A DNA stretch of 64,000 nucleotides from CAZNXJ01 sp964577115 (GTDB lineage: Bacteria > Planctomycetota > Planctomycetia > Pirellulales > Pirellulaceae), in assembly GCA_964577115.1 (NCBI GenBank), contig CAZNXJ010000011.1, positions 1 through 64,000 on the forward strand. Reading direction: 5' to 3'. The translations under genes and the position numbers were made by a program. Below are positions 52,583 through 60,437 of the stretch, piece after piece; position 1 is the stretch's first letter, and each line of letters starts with the position of its first letter. Under the pieces are notes generated by a model. That model was not told where the DNA came from, did no database searches, and saw only the letters and a list, made by a program, of their open reading frames with translations.

Positions 52583-53008
52583 CTATTGCTTCGGCGCAAG
52601 CGTGCAAGCGAAGCGGAAACGGGCGGCCAGCTTGCCGTCGGACGTGACTTTCGCGTCCAGAAAAAACGCATCAGCAAGGCGGTCGGTGAGCTTGACCTCA
52701 AGCTGGATCGTATCGCCGGGCCGGATCATTTTCTTCCATTTCACCTCGTCCATGCGCGTCGCCACCGGAACTCGGTCGGTATCGCCGATGAACTGAGCCA
52801 GCAACACGGCGCCGGCCTGCATACCCGCCTCGCACAGGATGACTCCCGGCACGAGCGGAAAGTCCGGGTAATGTCCCTGAAAGAAGAACTCGCCAGGTTC
52901 GAATGTCTTGCGGCAAACAATGTGGTTTTCGCTCTGCTCGACAATTTCGTCCAGCAGGAGCATCGGGCTCCGGTGAGGTATGGCTTGTTCAATGGCCGGC
53001 CGGTTCAT
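52583..53008 (-). CDS. fabZ: FabZ-like hydroxyacyl-ACP dehydratase
   Basis: This 141-residue hotdog-fold protein begins IPHRSPMLLLDEIVE and has the catalytic His in FQGHYPDFPLVPGVIL and the Glu in the following CEAGMQAG. VKWKKMIRPGDTIQLEVKL is also conserved. It dehydrates beta-hydroxyacyl-ACP. It lies 18 bases before fabI and 37 bases after an FAD enzyme gene. The motif order is FabZ-type; a FabA-like isomerase role cannot be excluded. Read as one part of the ACP-dependent cluster. Confidence 0.87.
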   Translation of the reverse strand: MNRPAIEQAIPHRSPMLLLDEIVEQSENHIVCRKTFEPGEFFFQGHYPDFPLVPGVILCEAGMQAGAVLLAQFIGDTDRVPVATRMDEVKWKKMIRPGDTIQLEVKLTDRLADAFFLDAKVTSDGKLAARFRFACTLAPKQ

Positions 53009-53045
53009 GCGTTACAGTCTTTCCGTTGGCGAGTCGTGCGGTAGG

Positions 53046-54509
53046 TCAGGACAGGGACGGCGCGTGCGGCGGCTGCGGGACGGGGGCCGCCGCATGCTTC
53101 ATCAGATGGCTGTCAACTTCGTTTGCCACGATGACGCCGTAATTAATCGTTCCCAGCCAGCCCGACATGATGATGCCCACACTGCCGGCGTGAAAGAGTC
53201 CGGCGATTTGCTGCGGCAGATCGCGGCTGACTTGCAAGCCTTCGAACTTGGTACCGAAGCTGGCGCCCGCCAGGTGCTGCGTGTAGTGCTGGAACGTTTT
53301 CGGCGTGGCTGCTTCGACATGCGCGACCCGCTCACGAATGCGCGGCACGTATTTTTCAAGCGCGTCGAGCGTGGATTCGATGAGGTCCTGTTTGCTGGCT
53401 GCGTATTCCTCAGGACTGAGCGACGCCCAATCCTCGTAGCGAGCGTTGGTGCTGCTGACGATGTAATAGCGCTGCCGCCCCTGGGGTCGCGTACGCGGAT
53501 AATAGAACGAATACGTGCGGCTCGTGATGTCGCGGCTCAGCAGCGCGTCGGTGCGGAAGTAGGGCGCCGTCGAGCTGAAGAGCAGATCGCCCGTCGATTC
53601 GTCGATCTCGTCGCCGGGCCGCAGCGCGATGTACACCTGCGTGCTCGAATTGTTCAGCCGTACGGCGCGCGCCTGGTCGATGAAGGTGCGATCGAAGTGT
53701 TCTTCCCCCACCATATTGAAGATCGTTGTGCGTAGATTGGCGTTCGACACGACGGCCCGGGTTGCGATCTCGCGCCCGTTCACTCGGACGGCGCGCACCT
53801 CGCCGCGCGAGACGAGCACGCGCTCGACGTTCGAGCGGATACAGATGTCAACGCCATTGCGCTCGAGCTCGACTTTCATGCGGCCGATCAGATCGTCGGT
53901 GCCTCCCTCGTACGTGAACACGCCCTTCGACATGAAATTCGAAAAGACGATGCCGTAGGTGATCGCGGGGTCTTCCAGCGTCGAGCCGTTGGCGTACGTG
54001 ATCGGCTCCATGAGAAGTCGAATCACGTCTTCTCGCCCGGGGAAGAAGCGATCGAACAGCTCGCGCGTCGTCAGCGACTGGTCGTCGTAGAAGTTCATAC
54101 CGCGCGCCGTGTCGAAGAACGCCCGGACGTTCGCCGGATCGATGCCGAAACGCGTCGTCAACAGCTGCGTGAAGTCCTCGCGGTTGAACGTGGTCGTGAG
54201 CGAGAACATCGGATTGTCGAAGCGAATGTTCTTGAGCTGCACGATCGAATCGGCGATTTCGTTATTCCAGTAGCGGCGGCAGCTCTTGATCATGCCGACG
54301 GGGAAGCCGTGCAAAGAGATGTCGAAAATATGCCCCCCCGGCCGTTTGAACCAGGTGGCCATCCCGCCCAGTTTGTAGTGCTGTTCGAGCAGCAAGACCG
54401 AATGGCCCGCGCGAGCCAGTACGTTGGCCGCAGTAAGCCCGCCCAGGCCGCTGCCAATGACGATGACGTCATAGGCCGGCTTCGCATGTTTCAGAAAATC
54501 TCGTGGCAT
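53046..54509 (-). CDS. phytoene-desaturase-like FAD oxidoreductase (second)
   Basis: This 487-residue flavoprotein starts with the dinucleotide-binding motif VIVIGSGLGGLTAANVLARAG and HSVLLLEQHYKLGG. A long substrate-binding region (GIVFSNFMSKGVFTYEGGTDD) follows, and the end is FHAGSVGIIMSGWLGTINYG. The whole resembles CrtI, carotenoid isomerase and retinol saturase proteins. It would insert, saturate or isomerise double bonds in a long chain. The ATG at 54509 is seven bases after the stop of its paralogue, so they are translated together. The longer frame to 54776 overlaps that paralogue. Confidence 0.85.
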   Translation of the reverse strand: MPRDFLKHAKPAYDVIVIGSGLGGLTAANVLARAGHSVLLLEQHYKLGGMATWFKRPGGHIFDISLHGFPVGMIKSCRRYWNNEIADSIVQLKNIRFDNPMFSLTTTFNREDFTQLLTTRFGIDPANVRAFFDTARGMNFYDDQSLTTRELFDRFFPGREDVIRLLMEPITYANGSTLEDPAITYGIVFSNFMSKGVFTYEGGTDDLIGRMKVELERNGVDICIRSNVERVLVSRGEVRAVRVNGREIATRAVVSNANLRTTIFNMVGEEHFDRTFIDQARAVRLNNSSTQVYIALRPGDEIDESTGDLLFSSTAPYFRTDALLSRDITSRTYSFYYPRTRPQGRQRYYIVSSTNARYEDWASLSPEEYAASKQDLIESTLDALEKYVPRIRERVAHVEAATPKTFQHYTQHLAGASFGTKFEGLQVSRDLPQQIAGLFHAGSVGIIMSGWLGTINYGVIVANEVDSHLMKHAAAPVPQPPHAPSLS

Positions 54510-54516
54510 GGCGCTC

Positions 54517-55953
54517 TTAGGTCGGCGGGCCGGCTGGTCCCGCCGAATCGAGGGAAGAATCGCTTGCGCTGGCGCGCAGCAGTTGATTGTTCGCGATCGA
54601 GATCCCGCTGATGATCGAGCCAACGATGCCGACGAACCCCTGGTCGGTGCCGCAAACGAACAAGTTCGATAGATGCGTCCGCCCGTCCAGGTGCTTGTCG
54701 GGAGCTCCGTACACGGCGCCGTTGACGTGCCAGGTGAAGCGGTGGATCGTCTTCGGCGTAAAGACGTCGGTATCAATCACGCGGCTACGAAAGTCTCGCG
54801 TGAAGCGAACGGCTGACTCGACGATACGATCGTACCAGCGCAGCTTTTCAAGCGTGTATTGCTCGTCGCTCAGCTGGGTCCACAAATCGTAGTTCGCTAG
54901 AGCCGTCATGCGGATCATCCCGTCCGGTAGCTCGCCGTCCCCCGGCGCATAGGAGAAATTGTTGGGCGAGCAGATCACGCCGGTCCGCACGTCGCACAGC
55001 GTGTCCGGCTTGCTCCACGTAAACTTCTCCGAGTCATTAAAGAAGATAACGGTTTGCTCGTGACCGATCTCGCGAGGCGGGCGGTCGAGCACCGAAATGG
55101 CTTCGACGAACGATAATTGCCCCACCGACTCGGGCGACTCACCCGTGGGATGGGCGCACATCCGCATCGTTTCGTGCCAGCCGGCGGATGACAGGACGTT
55201 GCGCGCCTCGAGCACCTCGCCGTTGTCCAATTGCACGCCCGTCACGCGATCGCCTTCGGTCAAGAGACGGCTGACGCCGCTGCGCAGTCGCAGCTCGCCA
55301 CCGAGCGACCGGTAGCGCCGGACGAGATTCTTGAGGATGAGCCGGACGCCGGCGAACGGCCGCGCAAGGCCCTCCAGAAAGATGCTGCGGAACATGATGC
55401 AGAACTGCCCCCAGGCCATGTCATGTTGCCGCGCATTGCCGTACCACATCACCGGGCAGAGCAGCATTTCGATCAGTAGGGGATCGCGCAGCGTCTCGCC
55501 GAGCACCTTGCGGGCAGAGAGCTGGAAGGCGTCGGTATCGAGATCTTCGTAGTCGAGCAGCTTTCCGAGTAGACGCTGGTAATTGTCTCGCTCGGCGGGA
55601 AACGCCTCGGCAATCTGCGTTTCGAGCAGTTGCGGATCGTTGCCGAAACGCAGACGCAGATGGGGAAAGGCAATGGCTGACTCGATTTGCGGGGCGAGCG
55701 CAAAGTCGTCCCACTTGAAACGCAATTGCCGCAGCAGGCGCGAGAGCGGGCCCTTCTTCGCCCCGCGCGGCGTGAAATTCGTGATCGCGTGCAGCCCGAC
55801 GTCATAGTCGCGCCCGCGCAACCGATAGAAGGAATTCAGCCCGCCGATCGTGGTGTGCCGCTCGAGGATGCACACCTTGTGATCGAAATAGGCCAGCCGG
55901 ATCCCGGCCGCCAGACCCGACATGCCAGCCCCAATGATGATCGTATCGTACAT
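54517..55953 (-). CDS. phytoene-desaturase-like FAD oxidoreductase (first)
   Basis: This 478-residue flavoprotein has the N-terminal motif TIIIGAGMSGLAAGIRLAYF and KVCILERHTTIGGLNSFY. It shares the CrtI-like architecture with its neighbour but is divergent, so the two are not recent duplicates. The end has SNLFVCGTDQGFVGIVGSI, the usual FAD-contact signature. With the ACP and ketosynthase upstream, it is likely to desaturate or isomerise an acyl or polyene chain. A 97-base gap separates it from the ACP gene. It has no obvious carotenoid partner gene in the window. Confidence 0.86.
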   Translation of the reverse strand: MYDTIIIGAGMSGLAAGIRLAYFDHKVCILERHTTIGGLNSFYRLRGRDYDVGLHAITNFTPRGAKKGPLSRLLRQLRFKWDDFALAPQIESAIAFPHLRLRFGNDPQLLETQIAEAFPAERDNYQRLLGKLLDYEDLDTDAFQLSARKVLGETLRDPLLIEMLLCPVMWYGNARQHDMAWGQFCIMFRSIFLEGLARPFAGVRLILKNLVRRYRSLGGELRLRSGVSRLLTEGDRVTGVQLDNGEVLEARNVLSSAGWHETMRMCAHPTGESPESVGQLSFVEAISVLDRPPREIGHEQTVIFFNDSEKFTWSKPDTLCDVRTGVICSPNNFSYAPGDGELPDGMIRMTALANYDLWTQLSDEQYTLEKLRWYDRIVESAVRFTRDFRSRVIDTDVFTPKTIHRFTWHVNGAVYGAPDKHLDGRTHLSNLFVCGTDQGFVGIVGSIISGISIANNQLLRASASDSSLDSAGPAGPPT

Positions 55954-56050
55954 TGCAGCAGGATTCGGGGCGGCACTGGAAAAAGCAACGGAAATAGGTG
56001 CGGAGTCGCGGGCACCGGACCGTCGCGGTCGCCTGCCGCACCGCGGCGAC

Positions 56051-56311
56051 TCAGGCCTTCTGGAGATCCTTCATCAGCGGTGTCAGATACGCAACCGTAC
56101 TCGACATGCTGGCGAGCTCGCCATAGTCCTTCTCCGGAATCTGCACGCGATAGCGCTTCTTCAGCTCCATCACGATGTCCAGGAAGTCCATGCTGTCCAA
56201 TTCCATCTGCTCGCGAAAGGGGACGTCGTCCTTCAGCTGAGCGAAATCCTCATCGGGCGTAATGTCGCTGAGGATATCGATGATTTCCTCTCGAATCTCC
56301 GCGGGTGTCAT
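56051..56311 (-). CDS. acyl carrier protein, dedicated
   Basis: This 86-residue carrier protein has the phosphopantetheine Ser in MELDSMDFLDIVMELKKRY. It is more acidic and somewhat longer than AcpP (about 78 residues), and the helix III region VQIPEKDYGELASMSSTVAYL is typical. ATG 56311 is used; a TTG at 56320 is the first base of the longer frame. It lies 70 bases after the ketosynthase gene and 97 bases before the FAD genes. Its Ser should be loaded by a phosphopantetheinyl transferase such as the one at 16637-17377. Confidence 0.87.
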   Translation of the reverse strand: MTPAEIREEIIDILSDITPDEDFAQLKDDVPFREQMELDSMDFLDIVMELKKRYRVQIPEKDYGELASMSSTVAYLTPLMKDLQKA

Positions 56312-56381
56312 TCCTGGCAACTTTCAAAGGAAAGAGTGTTGGTTGCGAGACGTATGGGCACTCGAATCGTTGCCGCTCGGA

Positions 56382-57626
56382 TCAATACCGAGCAATAACG
56401 ACGGCCGAGTTGATGCCCAGCATGCCGAACGAGTTATTGAGAATGTAGCGGACTTTGCCGATTTCGCGCGGCTCGTTCGCTACGAGGCCGGTCAGAGCGC
56501 ATTCCGGATCGAGCTCGTCGACGTTGATCGTCGCGTGGCAATGCGCGTCTTCAAAGGCGCCGAGATTACCGGCCAACTCGAGCGCCCCAGCTGCTCCCAT
56601 GCAATGGCCGATGAAGCTCTTCGTATTGTTGAAATACGTTTTTTCCGAACGGCCGAAAACGCGCCGCAGCGCGGAGCATTCCTGCGCATCGCCCGAAGTC
56701 GTTCCGGTCGCGTGCGTGCTGACGATGTCGATCGCCTCCGGGGGCAAATTGGCGCGGCGCAGAGCCATCTCGAGACATTCGGCTTGCCGGTCGGCGTTGG
56801 GCAAGACGAAGTCCGTGGCATCGGTGTTCATCGCATACCCGATCAACTCGCCGTAGATCTTGGCACTTCGGCGGCGAGCATCATCGAGCCGTTCGAGGAC
56901 GTACACGCAGCCTCCTTCGGCAACGACGATCCCATTGCGGTGCAAATCGAACGGCCGCGAAGCCTTTGTCGGGTCTTCGTGTTCGGCCAGTGCCCCTTGG
57001 CTCTTGAAGCTGGCGAAGATGCCGAACGTGTGGATGCTCTCTGACACGCCGCCCGCCAGTGCGATGTCGCACTCGCCGAGCCGCAGCATTTGCGCACCCT
57101 GAATCAATCCGGCATTGCCCGCGGCACACGCGGCGCCAATCGTGTAGTGCGGGCCCCAAATGCTCATGTTCAACGCCACTTCACCCGCGGGATTGTTGGC
57201 CACCGTGCGGGGGTTGTGGTGGTGCGACCAATAGGACGTGTCGTAGTCGTAGCCTTTGAGCTGATAAATCTCGTTTTCCGTCTCCACGTTGCCGTGTTCG
57301 GTCACGCCCAGGTACACGCCGACACGCGAGTGATCGGTGTTTTCCCAGTCGAGTCCCGAGTCTTTCACGGCTTCGTTCGAGCAATACACGGCGATGCTGC
57401 CGGCACGCGTGCCGCGCCGCACGTCTTTGCGCGACTGGTACAGCAAGGGATCGTAGTTGCAAATACCCGCCAAAGTCTTTCCGACATAACGAATTTCGTA
57501 CCGCTGAACGCCGCTCCGGCCGTTCAGCAGGCTTTCGCGAAATTCGGGCAGCGAATTCCCGTTCGGCGCCGTCAGGCCGACGCCGGTAATGACAATGCGC
57601 TGATGATCGGGTAGGGGTGCAATCAT
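56382..57626 (-). CDS. beta-ketoacyl-ACP synthase (FabF-like)
   Basis: This 414-residue condensing enzyme has the active-site Cys in GAACAAGNAG, the two catalytic His in IVSTHATGTT and KSFIGHCMGAAGALE, and the end NNSFGMLGINSAVVIARY. All three catalytic residues are intact. It joins acyl and malonyl units on ACP. KAS II-type sequence differs from housekeeping FabF in the front (LAGICNYDPLLYQSRKDVRRGTRAG), suggesting a secondary role. ATG 57626 has AAGGA seven bases upstream. It opens the ACP-dependent part of the cluster. Confidence 0.9.
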   Translation of the reverse strand: MIAPLPDHQRIVITGVGLTAPNGNSLPEFRESLLNGRSGVQRYEIRYVGKTLAGICNYDPLLYQSRKDVRRGTRAGSIAVYCSNEAVKDSGLDWENTDHSRVGVYLGVTEHGNVETENEIYQLKGYDYDTSYWSHHHNPRTVANNPAGEVALNMSIWGPHYTIGAACAAGNAGLIQGAQMLRLGECDIALAGGVSESIHTFGIFASFKSQGALAEHEDPTKASRPFDLHRNGIVVAEGGCVYVLERLDDARRRSAKIYGELIGYAMNTDATDFVLPNADRQAECLEMALRRANLPPEAIDIVSTHATGTTSGDAQECSALRRVFGRSEKTYFNNTKSFIGHCMGAAGALELAGNLGAFEDAHCHATINVDELDPECALTGLVANEPREIGKVRYILNNSFGMLGINSAVVIARY

Positions 57627-57764
57627 CCACACTTCCTTGAAGCCTTTGGAATCCCTGAAGTTAGCCGCTGCTGCGTGCATTGACAAGCGGACCGGTGGGC
57701 CCCTTTCGAACCCCACCGCTCGCGCAGTGCTCGGCTGCGCACCGCCGCACCGCGGAGCAACCGT

Positions 57765-58820
57765 TCAGGTTTCCTCGGGCTGGGATGCTGGTGGAATACG
57801 TATCGTCGCTGCTCCGCCAAACCGCACGGTATCGCGGAGCGCCGCCCTGAGCCGCTCAAGGCCTTCGCTCGTCGAGACGCGGGGCGTGTATCCCAAATCG
57901 CGCCGGGCCGCGCCGATGTCGAAGTAGTGGCTCGTCGCAAGCTGTGCCGCGAGAAACCGGGTCATCGGCGGTTCGCTTTTGCGCCGCGCAAGCGTGTAGA
58001 TTTTCTCCAGCACCGCCCCGGCCATCCACGCGACGCGGTACGGGACGCGGCGGCGCACCGGCGGCAAACCGGCCAGCTTCAGCACAGCGTCAATCCAGTC
58101 CCAGCAGTTCACCGGATCGCCCTGGCTGAGAAAGTAGGCTTTGCCCGCGACAGGCGAGCCGAGCGCGAGTCGATCGGCCGCTTGGAGGTGCGCGTCCGCC
58201 GCGTTCGTGATGTACGTGATGTCGATTCGGTTCTGCCCCGCTCCGATGCGTACCAGGCGGCCGGCGCGAGCACGCTCGAGGAGCCGCGGGATGAGATGCC
58301 CATCGCCCGGCCCCCAAATCAAATGCGGACGCAGCGCGCACGTGGCAACTCCGGCCTGCCCGTTGGCCGCGAGCACTTCTTGTTCGGCGAGCGCTTTCGA
58401 ATGCGAGTAATGACAGAGCCAGCGCGTCGGATAGGGAGCCGATTCGTCGATGCCACATTGGTCCGCCGCGGCAAATGTGACGCTAGGGCTGCTCGTGTAT
58501 ATGAGTCGCGGGATGTTGTGCTTCTGACAGGCTTCGAGGACATGGCGAGTCCCCAGCGTGTTGATGCCGTAGTACTCCGACCAATCACCCCAGATTCCGG
58601 CCTTGGCTGCCGCATGGAACACCGTGTCCACGCCTTCGCAGGCCGCAGCTACGGCGCGCGGATCACGCAGGTCGCCCGCAATGCATGCGACGCCGAGCCG
58701 TTCGAGCTGTGGATAGGAACCGCGCGCGAGGCTACGGACGCGAACGCCCCGTTCGACCAGCTGTTGGGCAATCGCGTAGCCAAGAAATCCACCAGCGCCG
58801 GTCACCAGTGCACACTGCAT
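57765..58820 (-). CDS. oleD: OleD-like NAD(P)-dependent beta-hydroxy acid dehydrogenase
   Basis: This 351-residue extended SDR opens with VTGAGGFLGYAIAQQLVERG. VFHAAAKAGIWGDWSEYY and YSHSKALAEQEV (Tyr and Lys four apart) follow, as do LRPHLIWGPGDGHLIPRLLERA and the C-terminal DLGYTPRVSTSEGL. The AAKAG-WG and IWGPGD-HL-P motifs are those of OleD, which reduces a 2-alkyl-3-keto acid in long-chain olefin synthesis, and of related 3-beta-HSD proteins. No OleA, OleB or OleC gene is in the window, so another branched or condensed substrate is possible. ATG 58820 is well placed at the nucleotide fold. It is the first gene of the cluster. Confidence 0.78.
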   Translation of the reverse strand: MQCALVTGAGGFLGYAIAQQLVERGVRVRSLARGSYPQLERLGVACIAGDLRDPRAVAAACEGVDTVFHAAAKAGIWGDWSEYYGINTLGTRHVLEACQKHNIPRLIYTSSPSVTFAAADQCGIDESAPYPTRWLCHYSHSKALAEQEVLAANGQAGVATCALRPHLIWGPGDGHLIPRLLERARAGRLVRIGAGQNRIDITYITNAADAHLQAADRLALGSPVAGKAYFLSQGDPVNCWDWIDAVLKLAGLPPVRRRVPYRVAWMAGAVLEKIYTLARRKSEPPMTRFLAAQLATSHYFDIGAARRDLGYTPRVSTSEGLERLRAALRDTVRFGGAATIRIPPASQPEET

Positions 58821-59159
58821 TGTCACGGTCTCGCCAATCGCTCTGCTGCGGAACGAACTCGCACGACCGTGAGGAACCCGCCGCGCAGTCCGCGCGGTGC
58901 TACCAGAATCGCTGCGTCCGCCGGTGGGCACTCAAAGTCCATGCGGCGGTGGCGGAGCGTGCAGGCGTCTTGGGACATGTCTAAGAGGCGCAAATAAACG
59001 TCCAACAGGCTGGTTCGGACAGGGCGATTTTTGATTGGGTTTCCGTTATGCTACCAAACCTGCTCGAGCCCGCGAAGCGCGCCGGTTCGCCATGGGGCGG
59101 CGGCATCCTTGAGGGCTCGATCAACGTCATCTGCACCGGCTGCTCCGGAGGCATAGTTC
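58821..59159 (+). other. divergent intergenic region, OleD-like gene / VOC gene
   Basis: These 339 bases separate the leftward lipid-like cluster from the rightward VOC and SDR genes. A TTG-started 60-codon frame at 58823-59005 lies there but is not convincing. No strong promoter or RNA was recognised. Confidence 0.5.
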
Positions 59160-59546
59160 ATGCGGTTTCGCCAACTCGACCACGTTGCCCTGCACGTTCG
59201 CGACGTGCAGCGCAGTTGTGAGTTTTACGAACGGGTCCTGCGGCTCGAACGCATTCCGCGCCCCGCCTTCACGTTCCCCGGCGCCTGGTATCGGCTCGGC
59301 GAAAGCCAGGAACTCCATCTGATCGGCGATCGCGATTCGCCCGTATACTCGCATAGCCGCGGCAACCATTACGCCTTGCTCGTGGATGACATCGACGAGT
59401 GGGAACAATACTTCCGCCGCGAGGGCATCGAGTACACTCCGCGCCGCACGCGTCCGGACGGCGCGTTCCAAATCTACGTGACCGATCCGGACGGGCACTT
59501 TATTGAACTCTGCACACCGCCGGGCGTCGCGCCGACAAACGCGTAG
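59160..59546 (+). CDS. VOC-family glyoxalase-like protein
   Basis: This 128-residue protein has two beta-alpha-beta-beta-beta units: FRQLDHVALHVRDVQRSCEF, then SHSRGNHYALLVDDIDEW. Likely metal ligands are His in DHVAL, Glu in SQELHLIGD, His in NHYALL and Glu in GHFIELCTP. The set matches glyoxalase or fosfomycin-resistance-like VOC folds. Substrate not known. Its 3' end lies 25 bases before the start of the SDR gene. Confidence 0.85.
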   Translation: MRFRQLDHVALHVRDVQRSCEFYERVLRLERIPRPAFTFPGAWYRLGESQELHLIGDRDSPVYSHSRGNHYALLVDDIDEWEQYFRREGIEYTPRRTRPDGAFQIYVTDPDGHFIELCTPPGVAPTNA

Positions 59547-59571
59547 GAGACGCCGGCGCGAGGGTACGCGC

Positions 59572-60378
59572 GTGGACTTGGGACTGGCCGGACAACCCGC
59601 CGTAATCATTGGCGGAGCGAATGGGATCGGATGGGCCATCGCGGAAGCGTTCGCCCAGGAGGCTGCGCCGGTTGCGGTGCTGGATATCTCGCCGGCGACA
59701 CTTGAACGAACCGAGTCGCTCGCCGAACGACTTCGTGTCCCTACCTTCGGCAAAATGGTCGACGTGTGCCAATACGAACAATTGGAACAGGCGGCCGAGC
59801 AATGCGCCGAGCAGCTAGGAGGCTGCCGCCATTTCGTTTACGCGGCTGGTGCGGGATCGGGTAAGTACGGCTTTCCCTTTTGGGACCTTGCACCCAGCGA
59901 CTGGCCGCGCGTTCTGGAAATCAATCTGCAAGGGGCCGTGAATGCCGCGCATGCCTTCGTGCCGCATCTACGCGCAGGTGCCCCCGGCAGCATGTTGTTC
60001 ATCGCCTCCATTGCGGGTCAGATCGGTTCGCAAACTGATCCGCCGTACAGTGCAGCCAAGGCCGGCCTGATCAACTTCGCGCAGTGTGCTGCCAAGGATC
60101 TTGCCGAGTACGACGTGCGGGTCAATACGATTTGCCCCGGCATGGTGGCAACGGACATCAATCGCAGCGTCTGGCAAGCCTGGCGCAACAAGCAGCCCGC
60201 TGACTGCTCGACGTCCTATGAGGCGTGGGCCGAAGACAAGATTCGCCGCACCACGCCGCTCGGACGCTGGCAAACGCCTGCCGACGTCGCGGCACTTGCC
60301 GTTTTCTTGGCCTCGCCCCGCGCGTGCAACATCACGGGGCAGACGATGAACGTCGATGGCGGATTCGTGATGCGCTAG
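59572..60378 (+). CDS. SDR-family oxidoreductase
   Basis: This 268-residue classic short-chain dehydrogenase has nucleotide motif IIGGANGIGWAIAEAFAQ, catalytic Ser in FIASIAGQIG, Tyr and Lys in PPYSAAKAGLINFAQ, and the usual end NITGQTMNVDGGFVMR. The fold is that of FabG-like and 3-oxoacyl reductases, but the substrate cannot be named. I chose GTG 59572, which lies after the VOC stop; a TTG at 59503 would overlap it. It may belong to the neighbouring lipid-like pathway on the other strand or to an unrelated reaction. Confidence 0.85.
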   Translation: MDLGLAGQPAVIIGGANGIGWAIAEAFAQEAAPVAVLDISPATLERTESLAERLRVPTFGKMVDVCQYEQLEQAAEQCAEQLGGCRHFVYAAGAGSGKYGFPFWDLAPSDWPRVLEINLQGAVNAAHAFVPHLRAGAPGSMLFIASIAGQIGSQTDPPYSAAKAGLINFAQCAAKDLAEYDVRVNTICPGMVATDINRSVWQAWRNKQPADCSTSYEAWAEDKIRRTTPLGRWQTPADVAALAVFLASPRACNITGQTMNVDGGFVMR

Positions 60379-60437
60379 AGGCTCCGCGACAAGGCAATCG
60401 CGCCAGAGCACGCATATAGCGCGGCCGCCAAGGTTTA

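Noticed and set aside
58823..59005. 60-codon leftward frame directly before the OleD-like gene
   Set aside because: It needs a TTG start without a ribosome site, has no recognisable fold, and probably is leader sequence; kept as intergenic.
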